A stretch of DNA of 42,389 nt. Origin: Vibrio cholerae. GTDB lineage: Bacteria; Actinomycetota; Actinomycetes; Actinomycetales; Micrococcaceae. Within the stretch, counting starts at the first letter, position 1; every line of letters begins with the position of its first letter. Location: the NCBI GenBank assembly GCA_009728235.1, contig WNZI01000028.1, positions 1 through 42,389 on the forward strand, read 5' to 3'. The notes below the pieces were generated by a model. It was not told the origin of the DNA and ran no database searches. It worked only from the letters and a program-made list of their open reading frames with translations. The position numbers and the translations under genes were made by a program. This document shows positions 17,130-26,485 of this stretch, piece by piece.

Positions 17130-18155
17130 ATGAAGATCGGAATCCTCACCAGCGGCGGCGACTGCCCCGGGCTGAACGCCGTCATCCGAGGCGCGGTGCT
17201 CAAGGGCATCAAGGTGCACGATCAGGAATTCGTCGGCTTCCGCGACGGGTGGCGCGGCGTCGTGGAGGGCGACATCATCGACCTCCCCCGCCATGCGGTC
17301 CGGGGCATCTCCAAGCAGGGCGGTACGATCCTCGGTACGTCACGGACCAACCCCTTCGAGGGCAAGGGCGGCGCCGAGGCCATCAGGGAGAACCTGGACC
17401 GGCTCGGTATCGACGCGATGATCGCCATCGGCGGGGAGGGCACGCTCGCCGCGGCCAAGCGGCTGACCGATCTCGGCCTCAAGATCGTCGGAGTCCCCAA
17501 GACCGTGGACAACGATCTCGACGCGACCGACTACACCTTCGGCTTCGACACCGCCGTGCAGATAGCCACCGAGGCGATCGACCGCCTCCGCACCACGGGC
17601 GAGTCCCACAGCCGTTGCATGATCGCCGAAGTGATGGGCCGCCACGTGGGCTGGATCGCCCTGCACGCGGGCATGGCCTCCGGCGCGCACGCCATCCTGA
17701 TCCCGGAGCAGCAGACCAGCATCGAACAGATCACCGAATGGGTGTCCACGGCCAACGCCCGAGGACGCGCGCCGCTCGTCGTCGTCGCCGAGGGTTTCGT
17801 ACCCTCCCACATGGAGCAGGCTCACTCCGAGCGCGGACTCGACACCTTCGGCCGGCCCCGGCTCGGCGGTATCGCCGACCAGCTGGCGCCCGAGCTCGAG
17901 GCCCGCACCGGCATCGAGACCCGAGCGACGATCCTCGGGCACATCCAGCGCGGCGGAGTGCCGACGTCCTTCGACCGCGTCCTCGCCACGCGCCTGGGCA
18001 TGGCGGCCGTGGACTCCGTGAAGGACGAACTGTGGGGGACGATGGTGGCTCTCAACGGCACGGAGATCGCGCACGTCGGCTTCGAAGCGGCACTCGGGAA
18101 CCTCAAGCGGGTTCCGCAGCACCGGTACGACGAAGCCGCCATCCTCTTCGGCTGA
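17130..18155 (+). CDS. pfkA: 6-phosphofructokinase
   Basis: Phosphorylates fructose 6-phosphate in glycolysis. 341 residues, with SGGDCPGLNAVIRG at the N-terminus, GGTILGTSRTNPF, and EVMGRHVGWIAL and GHIQRGGVPTSFDR for substrate binding. The phosphoryl-donor determinants are mixed: Gly104 in GGEGT is the ATP-type residue, while Lys124 in PKTVDND is the one found in PPi-dependent enzymes. This Gly/Lys pairing is the actinobacterial group III pattern, usually ATP-using. AAAGGA precedes ATG 17130. TAGAAT at 17054-17059 is a possible -10. Confidence 0.94.
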   Translation: MKIGILTSGGDCPGLNAVIRGAVLKGIKVHDQEFVGFRDGWRGVVEGDIIDLPRHAVRGISKQGGTILGTSRTNPFEGKGGAEAIRENLDRLGIDAMIAIGGEGTLAAAKRLTDLGLKIVGVPKTVDNDLDATDYTFGFDTAVQIATEAIDRLRTTGESHSRCMIAEVMGRHVGWIALHAGMASGAHAILIPEQQTSIEQITEWVSTANARGRAPLVVVAEGFVPSHMEQAHSERGLDTFGRPRLGGIADQLAPELEARTGIETRATILGHIQRGGVPTSFDRVLATRLGMAAVDSVKDELWGTMVALNGTEIAHVGFEAALGNLKRVPQHRYDEAAILFG

Positions 18156-18159
18156 TTCC

Positions 18160-18873
18160 GTGGACCTCGACCCCGGGACGACAGCGATCATCCAGCTCGC
18201 CTGGTCACGGCTGCTGGGCCTCGACGACGCTGCGCTCGGTGACGGCGGCGCGGATCGCCTGTACAGCACCGACGATGCAGACTCCGTACTGACCTTCGTG
18301 ACGCTCTTCGGGCGGGAGATCCTCAAGGGACCCGGGTGGGCCGTCGACGCCGCGCGAGACCTCACGGGGATGGAACTGCGCAGCCATTCGACGCTGCTCT
18401 CGTTGAGCCGGGCGCACGGAGGACGTGGCCTCGGAGAAGCACAGCTCTATTTTTGCGACGCCCTGCCACGGTTCGACGGACCGCCCGCCGTCATCTCCAG
18501 CGAGGCCGAGCTGGTTCGTGACCTCGAGCGCAGGTGCCCGCCCGACGACGTGGCCGAGGCGGCCTCGCACGTGGAGCATCCCTTCGTGCTCGTGGAGGAC
18601 GGGGACTCCCAGGAGCCGGTGCCCCTGGCCGGGGCGGGCTACGACGTCTGGGAGGGCATCCTGGCGCACGTCGCCGTCATCACGCCCCCGGACGAGCGAC
18701 GCAAGGGCTACGCGCAGCGCGTCGCCGCCGTGGCGGTCGAGGAGGCCATGGCCGCGGGCCTGGTTCCGCAGTGGCGGGCCCGGACGGACAACACCGCCTC
18801 CCAGCGGACTGCCCGCCGCGCGGGTTTCGTCTTCGCCGGCACGCAGACCTCGGTGATCCTCGAGCGGCCCTGA
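18160..18873 (+). CDS. GNAT-family N-acetyltransferase
   Basis: A 237-residue protein starting at GTG 18160, only 4 nt after pfkA, so probably co-transcribed. The C-terminal GNAT core is clear: the beta strand LAHVAVITPPDERRKGYAQRVAAVAVEEAM carries the acetyl-CoA loop (RRKGYA), followed by RARTDNTASQRTARRAGFVFAGTQ, typical of the last helix and strand. The N-terminal half is not recognisable beyond this fold. The substrate is unknown. Confidence 0.82.
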   Translation: MDLDPGTTAIIQLAWSRLLGLDDAALGDGGADRLYSTDDADSVLTFVTLFGREILKGPGWAVDAARDLTGMELRSHSTLLSLSRAHGGRGLGEAQLYFCDALPRFDGPPAVISSEAELVRDLERRCPPDDVAEAASHVEHPFVLVEDGDSQEPVPLAGAGYDVWEGILAHVAVITPPDERRKGYAQRVAAVAVEEAMAAGLVPQWRARTDNTASQRTARRAGFVFAGTQTSVILERP

Positions 18874-18923
18874 TCCCGGGCCGGCATCCCGTGCGCGCCT
18901 CCCAGGGCGTTCGGGCCTTCGGG

Positions 18924-19367
18924 CTACCGGAACAGGTCGATGATTTCCGACCGCCCGAACAGCTCCGCTGCGGCGCGGGCGGACGGCGTTCCGGCGTCGG
19001 GATCGGCTCCTGCCCCGACGAGGATCCGCGCGACCTCCGCGTGGCCCTTGAACACCGCTCCAGCGAGCGGCGTCTGGCCGCGGTCGTTGGCCTGGTCGGC
19101 GTCGGCACCGCGAGCGAGGAGGTCCCTCACGATGGCCGGATGTCCGTTGTAGGCGGCGAGCATCAGCAGGCTGTCCCCCGCCGTGTTGGTCAGGGCGAAG
19201 GGAACACCGGCATCGAGGTATCGCCGCAAGGTGGCGGCGTCCCCCGAGCGCGCAGCATCGAACAGGGCATGGGCCAGTGCGATCGCAGCGGCTGCACCGG
19301 AATCATCGGCCTCGGCCGGGTTCCCGCCGGCGCCCGCCGGGATACCGACGTCGTTCCCCTCGCTCAT
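18924..19367 (-). CDS. Ankyrin-repeat protein
   Basis: A 147-residue soluble protein with about three ankyrin repeats between residues 30 and 135: AARSGDAATLRRYLDAGVPF, then GDSLLMLAAYNGHPAIVRDLL with ARGADADQANDRGQTPLAGA, and GHAEVARILVGAGADPDAGT. It is a protein-interaction module with no catalytic motif. Its ATG overlaps the stop of the upstream ygfZ gene by 4 nt, so the two are translationally coupled. The partner is unknown. Confidence 0.88.
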   Translation of the reverse strand: MSEGNDVGIPAGAGGNPAEADDSGAAAAIALAHALFDAARSGDAATLRRYLDAGVPFALTNTAGDSLLMLAAYNGHPAIVRDLLARGADADQANDRGQTPLAGAVFKGHAEVARILVGAGADPDAGTPSARAAAELFGRSEIIDLFR

Positions 19368-20458
19368 CGCGGTGCCCGGAGGAACCCGGTGCTACGTCCG
19401 ACGACCTGACCTGCATCGGGAGCGACGATGACCTCCTGTGCGGCGGCGTAGACCTCCTCGCCGTCCTGTACCAGGAGATCCGTCGAGGCGTCGACGGATC
19501 TCTTGAGGACCGCGAGGGCGATGGGCCCCATCTCGTAGTGGTGCGCGACCGACGTCACCCGTCCCACGGTCCTGCCCTCGCTGACGACGGCGCTGCCCGT
19601 CGCGGGCAGGGTGTGCTGGCTGCCGTCCAGATGCAGGAAAGTGAGCCGGCGAGGCGGATGCCCGAGATTGTGCACGCGGGCGATGGTCTCCTGACCCTTG
19701 TAGCACCCCTTCGCCAGATGGACGGCTGTGCGCATCAGGTCGAGTTCGTGCGGGATCGTCTTCTCGTCGGTCTCGAACCCCGGACGTGGGCGCCAGGCCG
19801 CGACGCGCAGCGCCTCGGCCGCGAGCGAGCCCGCGAGGTCCGGTCCGGTAACCGCCACGAGTTCCTCGAGGCGGGGCCGCGGCACGAGGTGCTCGAACCA
19901 GGGGCGTTCGCGGCCGGGGTGGGCCGAGTCCTCGACGAGCGAATAGGCGTAGCCACCGGGGGCGATGGTGGGCCAGGGGTCCTCCCAGACGACGGGCGCG
20001 TCGTCGCCGAGCTCCGGGAGCGCCCTCGTTGCTCCGAGGACCGCCCACTGCTCGGTCGCGTCCGTGACCTCGACGCGGAGCATGAACTTCATCCGCTCCA
20101 GCCACGCGGCCAGCGCACCGGCCTCTCCGCCCTCGGTGATGAGCCAGGCGGTCTCCCCGTCATCGACGACGTGGGCCGAGTACTCGATGCGGCCCTGCAC
20201 CGTCAGGAGCAGAGTCTCCGAGCTGTGTCCCGGCTGAAGTCCGAGCAGCAGCTGGGAGGAAAGGGTGTTGAGCCAGCTCAGGCGGTCCGGCCCGGCGACG
20301 GTGACGACGCCGCGGTGCGACAGGTCCACCAGGGCCTCACCACGTGCGAGCAGACGCTGCTCACGGAACGGGTCACCGTAGTGGGATGCGACGCCGGCGT
20401 CGGCGCCACCTCCTTCGACGGCTCCGGGTCGGCTCAGGAGGGGGCTGGGTAGGGTCAT
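19364..20458 (-). CDS. ygfZ: Folate-binding protein YgfZ (Fe-S cluster repair, GcvT-like)
   Basis: A 364-residue GcvT-related protein that supports iron-sulfur enzyme assembly or repair in a folate-dependent way. The diagnostic motif is KGCYKGQETIARVHNLG, where the Cys is the conserved functional residue. LVDLSHRGVVTVAGPDRLSWLN at the N-terminus is the GcvT-like folate domain. It is followed by the ankyrin gene (4-nt overlap) and sits beside a nitrobindin-like gene, the neighbourhood seen around Rv0811c-Rv0813c in mycobacteria as I recall it. Confidence 0.92.
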   Translation of the reverse strand: MTLPSPLLSRPGAVEGGGADAGVASHYGDPFREQRLLARGEALVDLSHRGVVTVAGPDRLSWLNTLSSQLLLGLQPGHSSETLLLTVQGRIEYSAHVVDDGETAWLITEGGEAGALAAWLERMKFMLRVEVTDATEQWAVLGATRALPELGDDAPVVWEDPWPTIAPGGYAYSLVEDSAHPGRERPWFEHLVPRPRLEELVAVTGPDLAGSLAAEALRVAAWRPRPGFETDEKTIPHELDLMRTAVHLAKGCYKGQETIARVHNLGHPPRRLTFLHLDGSQHTLPATGSAVVSEGRTVGRVTSVAHHYEMGPIALAVLKRSVDASTDLLVQDGEEVYAAAQEVIVAPDAGQVVGRSTGFLRAPR

Positions 20459-20528
20459 GACCGTATAACGCCTTCCGGGCGGGGCTATTCCTGCGTCGAC
20501 CGAGCGGGACGCCGCGGCGGGAGGTGCG

Positions 20529-21128
20529 TCAGGGTGCTTTCCTGAGGATCGCGGATGCGTGCGCCTCGAGCGAGTTCCCGTTCGCGGCGACGTCCCACCG
20601 CCAGTAGAGGTTGCCCTCGACCAGGCCGAACAGCCGGGTGGCGGCCGAGTACTCCTTGGAGTGCTGTCCGCGCATGACCAGATCCGTGCTCAGCTGGATC
20701 TGTGGGCCCTTGATGCTGCCGTAGTAGAGCTCCGCGATGCCTCCGGGATGCACGATCGTGGCTGTGATGTCGAAGCCACCGGACGCGTTGCGGAACTGCT
20801 CCACCTCGTCGGCCGTCTTCAGCGCCGGGACGATGTCGGCCGGGCTCAGGCCGGGCCCGACGTCGGCGTCGTTGAGCTTGCGGTCGAGCGCCCAGAAGCC
20901 GGTCTCGACCGACAACGGCCGCAACCTGGAATCCTGCTCGTCGATGAGCCAGGACTCCGCGCTGTACTGGAGGTAGGGCAACCCGTTCTGCGAGAAGACG
21001 ACCCGCTGGGAGAACCGTTCGGAGTCGGCCGTCCCCTCGCCGAGCATGCCCGTCCCCTCCCAGACTCCGAGGAGCCACGACAGGGGGACGAGCTCGGGCG
21101 TCAGGTCGGTGGGCAGATCGATCGACAT
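20529..21128 (-). CDS. Nitrobindin / FABP-like heme-binding beta-barrel protein
   Basis: A 199-residue protein of the DUF1794/nitrobindin family, ten-stranded barrels that bind ferric heme and scavenge nitric oxide or peroxynitrite. Visible features are LSWLLGVWEGTGMLG (family GxWxGxG), the FSQRVVFSQNGLPYLQYSAESW strands, and SLEAHASAILRKAP at the end, whose His fits the proximal heme ligand. There is no signal peptide, so it is cytoplasmic. The next gene upstream on the same strand encodes a 37-residue membrane peptide. Confidence 0.85.
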   Translation of the reverse strand: MSIDLPTDLTPELVPLSWLLGVWEGTGMLGEGTADSERFSQRVVFSQNGLPYLQYSAESWLIDEQDSRLRPLSVETGFWALDRKLNDADVGPGLSPADIVPALKTADEVEQFRNASGGFDITATIVHPGGIAELYYGSIKGPQIQLSTDLVMRGQHSKEYSAATRLFGLVEGNLYWRWDVAANGNSLEAHASAILRKAP

Positions 21129-21148
21129 GGAGGCTCCGGGCCGATCGG

Positions 21149-21262
21149 CTACTTCTGGCCCTTGTACAGGCGCGTGACGACGAGGGCTGCGAAACCGGCC
21201 ATGCCGAGACCGGCGAGCACCAGCAGCGAGATGAAGAAGATTTCAAGGGCAAGAATGGACAT
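21149..21262 (-). CDS. 37-residue single-span membrane peptide
   Basis: A short minus-strand frame from ATG 21262 to the stop at 21149-21151. The product starts MSILALEIFFISLLVLAG, has one hydrophobic helix of about 25 residues, and ends with a positively charged VVTRLYKGQK tail. That gives an N-out/C-in topology by the positive-inside rule. GGAAG stands 4-5 nt upstream. It lies 20 nt before the nitrobindin-like gene on the same strand. Length and composition resemble small membrane proteins rather than a chance frame, but no family is recognised. Confidence 0.65.
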   Translation of the reverse strand: MSILALEIFFISLLVLAGLGMAGFAALVVTRLYKGQK

Positions 21263-21327
21263 GCTTCCATCCTAACTCCCACCCCGGACGCGGCGGGACC
21301 GCCCGCGGGCACCCTCTTGACCCTTGA

Positions 21328-22080
21328 TCAGGAGAGGAAGAGCTTGTCCAGGAAGTAGACGAGGGCGCCGATCGCCAGGACCGGCGTGATCCCGGCGGCG
21401 AGCGCGGCAGGCATCGTCAGGGGTGCGTCCCGGGCGATGAGCAACCGCCGCGTCCCGGCCAGGACGGCACCGCAGGCGAGGCCGACGACGGCGGCGGGCA
21501 GTGCGGGGACGTCCGTGAACAGCAGGGCTCCGAGAGGACCTGCAAGTGCCGACAGGACGACGGCGGCAGGGCCGACGAGGCGGTCGGGGAACGGGAGGAG
21601 GCATACCGCCAGGGCGACGAGGATGCTCACCCCTGTCACGAGCATGACGCCGGAGTTGGCCGCGTTGACGGCGAGCCGGTCCGCGGCGACCCAGCCCGAA
21701 CCCATGCCGATGGCGACGACGCCGGAACTGGCGCCGAGTGTCGATTCCAACCGGTGGCTCTGACCGGTCCCCCGGACGAGCTGGATCATGAAGATCGCCC
21801 CCACGCCGAGCGCGACGGACGCGGGGAACCAGGCCAGGAAGGAAGGCCCGGGAACGGTGGCGGTCAGTGCGACGGCAAGCAGTGCACTCAGGCCGATCGC
21901 AGCCGACTGGCTCTTCCTGGCAGGCACCCCGAGGACGTGCGGCCACCCGACGGCGGCCAGGACGCAGGCGGCACCGACTGCTATCGCGAGAGTCAGCAGG
22001 GAGACGTACGAGGAGGCGACGATCATCCCGGTGGCCACGGCTGCGGCTCCGGCCGCGGTGGCCACGCTCGTCCTCTTCAC
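21328..22080 (-). CDS. Polytopic membrane protein, permease-like, unknown function
   Basis: A 250-residue protein that is mostly hydrophobic, with seven or eight predicted helices (for example MIVASSYVSLLTLAIAVGAA, SAAIGLSALLAVALTATVPG, SGVMLVTGVSILVALAVCLL, PALAAGITPVLAIGALVYFL). Charged residues are few. No transporter signature or conserved acidic pair was recognised. It is divergent from glnR, with 183 bp between them. Similar permease-like proteins lie near glnR-mshD in other actinobacteria, but I cannot name the family. Confidence 0.78.
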   Translation of the reverse strand: MKRTSVATAAGAAAVATGMIVASSYVSLLTLAIAVGAACVLAAVGWPHVLGVPARKSQSAAIGLSALLAVALTATVPGPSFLAWFPASVALGVGAIFMIQLVRGTGQSHRLESTLGASSGVVAIGMGSGWVAADRLAVNAANSGVMLVTGVSILVALAVCLLPFPDRLVGPAAVVLSALAGPLGALLFTDVPALPAAVVGLACGAVLAGTRRLLIARDAPLTMPAALAAGITPVLAIGALVYFLDKLFLS

Positions 22081-22170
22081 CCCTGCAATACTGCCCTACC
22101 TGCACTTGCAGTGGGAAAAGCCGGGCCGGCCAAGGCCCTGCCCACGTGGGCCCCATCACAGGGCTGCGGC

Positions 22171-22176
22171 TATACT
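22171..22176 (+). promoter_or_regulatory. Possible -10 box upstream of glnR
   Basis: TATACT lies 88 nt before the glnR start, in the gap shared with the divergent membrane protein. No good -35 is seen at the expected distance. Confidence 0.35.
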
Positions 22177-22263
22177 TGACCAAATCTCTACCGCCGTCAT
22201 CCCTGAACGGGAAGCGACGGCGCCGTTGCCCGATGATGCGCATTCCCGACCCGTGGAGGACAC

Positions 22264-22971
22264 ATGCCGCACATCCTGATGCTCACCAACACCACCGGTT
22301 CCTCGGTCGACATCCTGCCGGCCCTCGAACTGCTCAACCACAAGGTGCACATCCTCGCGGCCGAGCCGACGGCACTGCTCGAGACCGAACCATGCGACGT
22401 CGTGCTGGTCGACGCCCGCAAGGACCTGGTGGGGGCGCGCTCCCTCACCCAGCTCCTGAAGGCCACCGGCCTGAGCGCTCCGCTCGTCCTGGTCCTCACC
22501 GAAGGCGGAATGGCGGCGGTCGCCGCGAACTGGCTGGCGGACGACGTCGTGCTCGACTCCGCGGGCCCGGCCGAGGTCGAGGCGCGCCTCCGCCTCGTCA
22601 TCGCGCGGTCGGCAGCCGCCAGTGAGGAGACGAGCACCGAGATCCACGCGTCCGGTGTCGTGATCGACGAGGCCAGCTACACGGCGCGGGTGGCAGGAGA
22701 ACCCCTGAACCTGACCTACAAGGAGTTCGAGCTGCTGAAGTACCTCGCCCAGCACCCCGGCCGGGTCTTCACGCGCGACCAGCTCCTGCACGAGGTGTGG
22801 GGCTACGACTACTACGGAGGAACCCGCACGGTGGACGTCCACGTGCGGCGCCTCCGCGCGAAGCTGGGCGCGGACCACGAGCAGCTGATCGGGACCGTGC
22901 GCAACGTCGGCTACCGCTTCACGCTGACCCGGCTCCCCGAGGACCGCAGCTCGGTCAACCAGGACGCCTGA
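22264..22971 (+). CDS. glnR: GlnR-type nitrogen regulator (OmpR-family orphan)
   Basis: An OmpR/PhoB-type regulator of 235 residues. The N-terminal receiver-like domain ([11 protein letters not shown] around Asp50) lacks the usual full acidic pocket, as in the GlnR family, which acts without classical phosphorylation. The C-terminal winged helix is well conserved: [68 protein letters not shown] stands just before ATG 22264. It is followed by mshD, the same order as glnR-mshD in mycobacteria, which supports the name. It ends at a strong terminator. Confidence 0.88.
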   Translation: MPHILMLTNTTGSSVDILPALELLNHKVHILAAEPTALLETEPCDVVLVDARKDLVGARSLTQLLKATGLSAPLVLVLTEGGMAAVAANWLADDVVLDSAGPAEVEARLRLVIARSAAASEETSTEIHASGVVIDEASYTARVAGEPLNLTYKEFELLKYLAQHPGRVFTRDQLLHEVWGYDYYGGTRTVDVHVRRLRAKLGADHEQLIGTVRNVGYRFTLTRLPEDRSSVNQDA

Positions 22972-23005
22972 GCGCCGGCCGTAGCCCGGATCGCACCGAA
23001 CAAGG

Positions 23006-23043
23006 CAGAAGCCCCTTCCATCCGTGGATGGAAGGGGCTTCTG
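23006..23043 (+). terminator. Terminator after glnR
   Basis: A perfect 18-bp inverted repeat, CAGAAGCCCCTTCCATCC and its complement, around GT, 35 nt beyond the glnR stop. The strength separates glnR from mshD, which has its own promoter. Confidence 0.85.
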
Positions 23044-23203
23044 GTCCGTACGGCGCGGCGTGTACCTGCAGCGACCGGGCATCTGGTGGAGGACATACGG
23101 GTCGAACGTATCGCGGGCACCCCACTGGTGCATCCCCCTCGAGCAGGTCACGACATTACCGCACCTGGAGGTGGTCGCCAAAACGCCCGGCCGGACCGGG
23201 GAC

Positions 23204-23209
23204 TAGGCT
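23204..23209 (+). promoter_or_regulatory. TAGGCT -10 box for a probably leaderless mshD
   Basis: TAGGCT ends exactly 6 nt before the mshD ATG at 23216, and no Shine-Dalgarno sequence is present. Transcription would start at or next to the start codon. The same geometry is seen at thyA and asd. Confidence 0.5.
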
Positions 23210-23215
23210 GGGCGC

Positions 23216-24172
23216 ATGACCGCCGAGCAGCACGCCCCCACCTGGTCCGTCGACAGGATCGCGGGCGCGCCGCCCGCCGCCTTCCGCGAGGAGATCCGGC
23301 GACTGGTGGCAGAGGCCACCGAAGCGGACGGTAATCCGCCGCTGTCGGAGCAGACCCTCGTCACGCTCCGGGCCGAGGACGCAGGCAACCGGCTGCTCGT
23401 CCTCACCGCCCGGACCCCGGACCAGCAGGACGCCGAGATCGCCGGCGTCGCCGTGATCACCCAGGGGACCGATGGTGCGGTGCTCGAACTGGTCGTCGGA
23501 CCCGACTGCCGGGGAGAGGGCGCTGGAACCGCGCTCATCGAGGCGGTCCTGGCGGAGGGCATCGACACTCTGCGCGGCTGGTCGCACGGCAACCATTCGG
23601 CCGCCGCCGACCTCGCGACCCGCTTCGGTTTCGCACCCGTGCGGGAACTGTGGCGCATGCGCCTGACGCGCGCCGCCGTCGAACAGTCGGTCCCGGCCCT
23701 GCACCTGCCCGACGGCGTGGTGCTGCGGTCCTTCGTGCGCGGTCAGGACGAAGAGGCGTGGCTCGCCGTGAACGCGGCAGCCTTCGCCCACCACCCCGAA
23801 CAGGGCGCCACCACCCGGGCCGACCTCGAGGCACGGATGGACGAGGAGTGGTTCGACGCGGATGGATTCCTCCTCGCCGTCCGCGAGGAGGACGACGCAC
23901 TGCTCGGCTTCCACTGGACGAAGATCCACGCGGGCGTCGGTGCCCATCCCCCGATGGGCGAGGTGTACGTGGTCGGTGTGGCGCCCGAGGCCCAGGCGAT
24001 GGGACTCGGCAAGGCCCTGACGATCGCAGGGATCGAATACCTGCACGGCAAGGGACTGCAGGCGATCATGCTGTACGTCGACGCGGACAACGAAGCGGCT
24101 GTGGCCCTGTACCGGAAGCTCGGTTTCACCCGTTGGGACGTGGACGTCATGTACGCGGCCTCGACGACGTAA
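23216..24172 (+). CDS. mshD: Mycothiol synthase
   Basis: Acetyl-CoA:cysteine-glucosamine-inositol acetyltransferase, the last step in mycothiol synthesis (the actinobacterial thiol). The 318-residue product holds two GNAT domains in tandem. The N-terminal one has VVGPDCRGEGAGTALIEAVL. The C-terminal active one has GEVYVVGVAPEAQAMGLGKA with the acetyl-CoA loop, then MLYVDADNEAAVALYRKLGF. The double domain, length and position after glnR identify it. No ribosome-binding site is evident, and TAGGCT lies 6 nt upstream. Confidence 0.95.
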   Translation: MTAEQHAPTWSVDRIAGAPPAAFREEIRRLVAEATEADGNPPLSEQTLVTLRAEDAGNRLLVLTARTPDQQDAEIAGVAVITQGTDGAVLELVVGPDCRGEGAGTALIEAVLAEGIDTLRGWSHGNHSAAADLATRFGFAPVRELWRMRLTRAAVEQSVPALHLPDGVVLRSFVRGQDEEAWLAVNAAAFAHHPEQGATTRADLEARMDEEWFDADGFLLAVREEDDALLGFHWTKIHAGVGAHPPMGEVYVVGVAPEAQAMGLGKALTIAGIEYLHGKGLQAIMLYVDADNEAAVALYRKLGFTRWDVDVMYAASTT

Positions 24173-24262
24173 CCACCTTGTAAGGTTATTTTCGACGCGC
24201 GCCCCGGCCGACAGGAGCGGAGCGCCCGCCACATCATGCCCGCCCACGCTGCAGGAGACGCA

Positions 24263-26485
24263 ATGGCTTCAGAGACACAACCCAGAGGTGCGTCGCTGTA
24301 CGGATCGTCCGAGACGGCTCCGGCCAGGGCGACGCAGGACCGCATCGACATCCCGGACTTCGCGCCGAGCCTGCTTCCCTCCGGCGACATCCGGCCCGAT
24401 CGCTTCCTCGATCGCGAGATCAGCTGGCTGGACTTCAATGCGCGCGTGCTGGAACTTGCCGAGGACCCCGAACTGTTCCTCCTCGAGCGCGTGAACTTCC
24501 TGTCCATCTTCGCCTCGAACCTGGACGAGTTCTTCATGGTGCGCGTCGCGGGGCTGAAGCGGCGTATCGCCACGGGCCTCGCCGTTCCCTCGGCCGCCGG
24601 CCTGAGCCCCATCGAGCAGCTCGAGAAGATCATGCAGGACGGCTATCAGCTGCAGCAGCGCCACGCCGCCGTCTTCGCCGAGCACATCCGCCCCGCGCTC
24701 GCGGAGGAGCAGATCCACCTCACCACGTGGGAGGAGCTCGACGACGCCGCACGGGCCGAGCTCCACAAGATCTTCGCCGAGAAGGTCTTCCCGATCCTCA
24801 CCCCCCTTGCCGTCGACCCGGCACACCCGTTCCCCTACATCTCCGGCCTGTCCCTGAATCTCGCCGTCGTGGTCCGTAACCCGGTCAGCCAGAAGGAACT
24901 CTTCGCGAGGGTCAAGGTCCCCGACCAGCTGCCACGCCTCATGTCCGTGGACGGTCCCCGCGCCGGCACCGTAGCGGGCCGCATCGCGCGCTTCATTCCG
25001 CTGGAGGAGGTCATCGCGGTCCACCTGGACCAGCTCTTCCCCGGCATGGAGGTCCTCGAGCACCATCTGTTCCGCGTCACGCGGAACGAGGATCTCGAGG
25101 TCGAGGAGGACGACGCCGAGAACCTCCTCCAGGCGCTGGAGAAGGAACTGCTGCGCCGACGCTTCGGACCGCCCGTCCGCCTCGAGGTGACGACGGACAT
25201 CAATCCGAGCATCCGGGCCCTGCTGTCCCGAGAACTCGGCGTCGAGGAGGACGAGGTCTACAACCTCCCCGCGCCCCTCGACCTGCGGGGCCTGAGCGTG
25301 ATCGCAGGGATCGACCGCGGTGACCTCCACTACCCCAAGCACGTCCCCCACACCAGTCGCTACCTCAACGAGAGCGAGACCTCGAAGGCAGCCAACGTCT
25401 TCGCGGCCATGCGTCGCCGGGACATCCTGCTGCACCACCCGTACGATTCCTTCTCGACGTCGGTCCAGGCGTTCCTCGAACAGGCCGCTGCCGACCCCAA
25501 GGTGCAGGCCATCAAGCAGACCCTGTACCGCACATCGGGCGACTCCCCCATCGTCGACGCCCTGATCGACGCCGCCGAGGCGGGCAAGCAGGTCCTGGCG
25601 CTCGTGGAGATCAAGGCACGCTTCGACGAGCAGGCGAACATCTCCTGGGCACGCAAGCTCGAGCAGGCCGGTGTCCACGTGGTCTACGGCATCGTGGGCC
25701 TCAAGACGCACTGCAAGCTCTCCCTGGTGGTGCGGCAGGAGATCGACGGTCTCCGCCGTTACTGCCACATCGGCACCGGCAACTACCACCCGCGCACGGC
25801 CCGCTACTACGAGGACCTCGGCCTGCTCACGGCGAACGAACAGGTGGGCCAGGACCTGTCGCGCCTGTTCAACCAGCTCTCCGGCTATGCGCCGAAGTCC
25901 ACCTTCAAGCGCCTCCTCGTCGCTCCGCGCTCCGTCCGTTCGGGCCTGATCGACCGCATCGAGCGGGAGATCGCGAACAAGCACGCGGGCCTCGCCGCCC
26001 GCGTGATGATCAAGGTCAACTCGATGGTGGACGAGGCGATCATCGATGCGCTCTACCGTGCCTCACAGGCGGGCGTGCAGGTGGACGTGATCGTCCGCGG
26101 CATCTGCTCGGTGCGGCCCGGCGTGCCGGGTCTGAGCGAGAACGTGACGGTCCGTTCCGTGCTGGGGCGGTTCCTGGAACACTCACGCGTGTTCGCGTTC
26201 GCCAATGGCGGGGAACCCGCGGTGTTCATCGGTTCCGCGGACATGATGCACCGCAACCTGGACCGACGCGTCGAGGCCCTCGTACAGCTCAGCGCACCCG
26301 AGGACATCACCTACCTGATGACGCTCATGGAGCGTTACATGAACCCGGCGGTCTCGAGCTGGCATCTCGACGCGGGCGGCGACTGGACGCGCCACCACAA
26401 GGACGACGACGGCGCCCCCCTCGAGGACATCCAGTCCTGGCTGCTGGCCTCCCGTGCACGCCAGCGAGCGGTCTCACGCCGCTGA
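24263..26485 (+). CDS. ppk1: Polyphosphate kinase 1
   Basis: Reversibly polymerises the ATP gamma-phosphate into polyphosphate. 740 residues from ATG 24263, which has AGGAG at 7 nt; an ATG at 24236 lacks one. The domains are N ([19 protein letters not shown]), H ([15 protein letters not shown]), C1 and C2. The autophosphorylated histidine is in [13 protein letters not shown] (about His502). [19 protein letters not shown] and [20 protein letters not shown] are further signatures. The stop overlaps the next gene start by one base, a ppk-mutT1 pairing also known in mycobacteria. Confidence 0.97.
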   Translation: MASETQPRGASLYGSSETAPARATQDRIDIPDFAPSLLPSGDIRPDRFLDREISWLDFNARVLELAEDPELFLLERVNFLSIFASNLDEFFMVRVAGLKRRIATGLAVPSAAGLSPIEQLEKIMQDGYQLQQRHAAVFAEHIRPALAEEQIHLTTWEELDDAARAELHKIFAEKVFPILTPLAVDPAHPFPYISGLSLNLAVVVRNPVSQKELFARVKVPDQLPRLMSVDGPRAGTVAGRIARFIPLEEVIAVHLDQLFPGMEVLEHHLFRVTRNEDLEVEEDDAENLLQALEKELLRRRFGPPVRLEVTTDINPSIRALLSRELGVEEDEVYNLPAPLDLRGLSVIAGIDRGDLHYPKHVPHTSRYLNESETSKAANVFAAMRRRDILLHHPYDSFSTSVQAFLEQAAADPKVQAIKQTLYRTSGDSPIVDALIDAAEAGKQVLALVEIKARFDEQANISWARKLEQAGVHVVYGIVGLKTHCKLSLVVRQEIDGLRRYCHIGTGNYHPRTARYYEDLGLLTANEQVGQDLSRLFNQLSGYAPKSTFKRLLVAPRSVRSGLIDRIEREIANKHAGLAARVMIKVNSMVDEAIIDALYRASQAGVQVDVIVRGICSVRPGVPGLSENVTVRSVLGRFLEHSRVFAFANGGEPAVFIGSADMMHRNLDRRVEALVQLSAPEDITYLMTLMERYMNPAVSSWHLDAGGDWTRHHKDDDGAPLEDIQSWLLASRARQRAVSRR

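Noticed and set aside
23095-23111. ATACG-N7-CGTAT inverted repeat between glnR and mshD
   Set aside because: Only 5-bp arms and not positioned on the mshD -10; expected by chance at this scale.
24269-25984. Minus-strand frame of 571 codons
   Set aside because: It lies fully antisense to ppk1 and has the composition typical of high-GC shadows.
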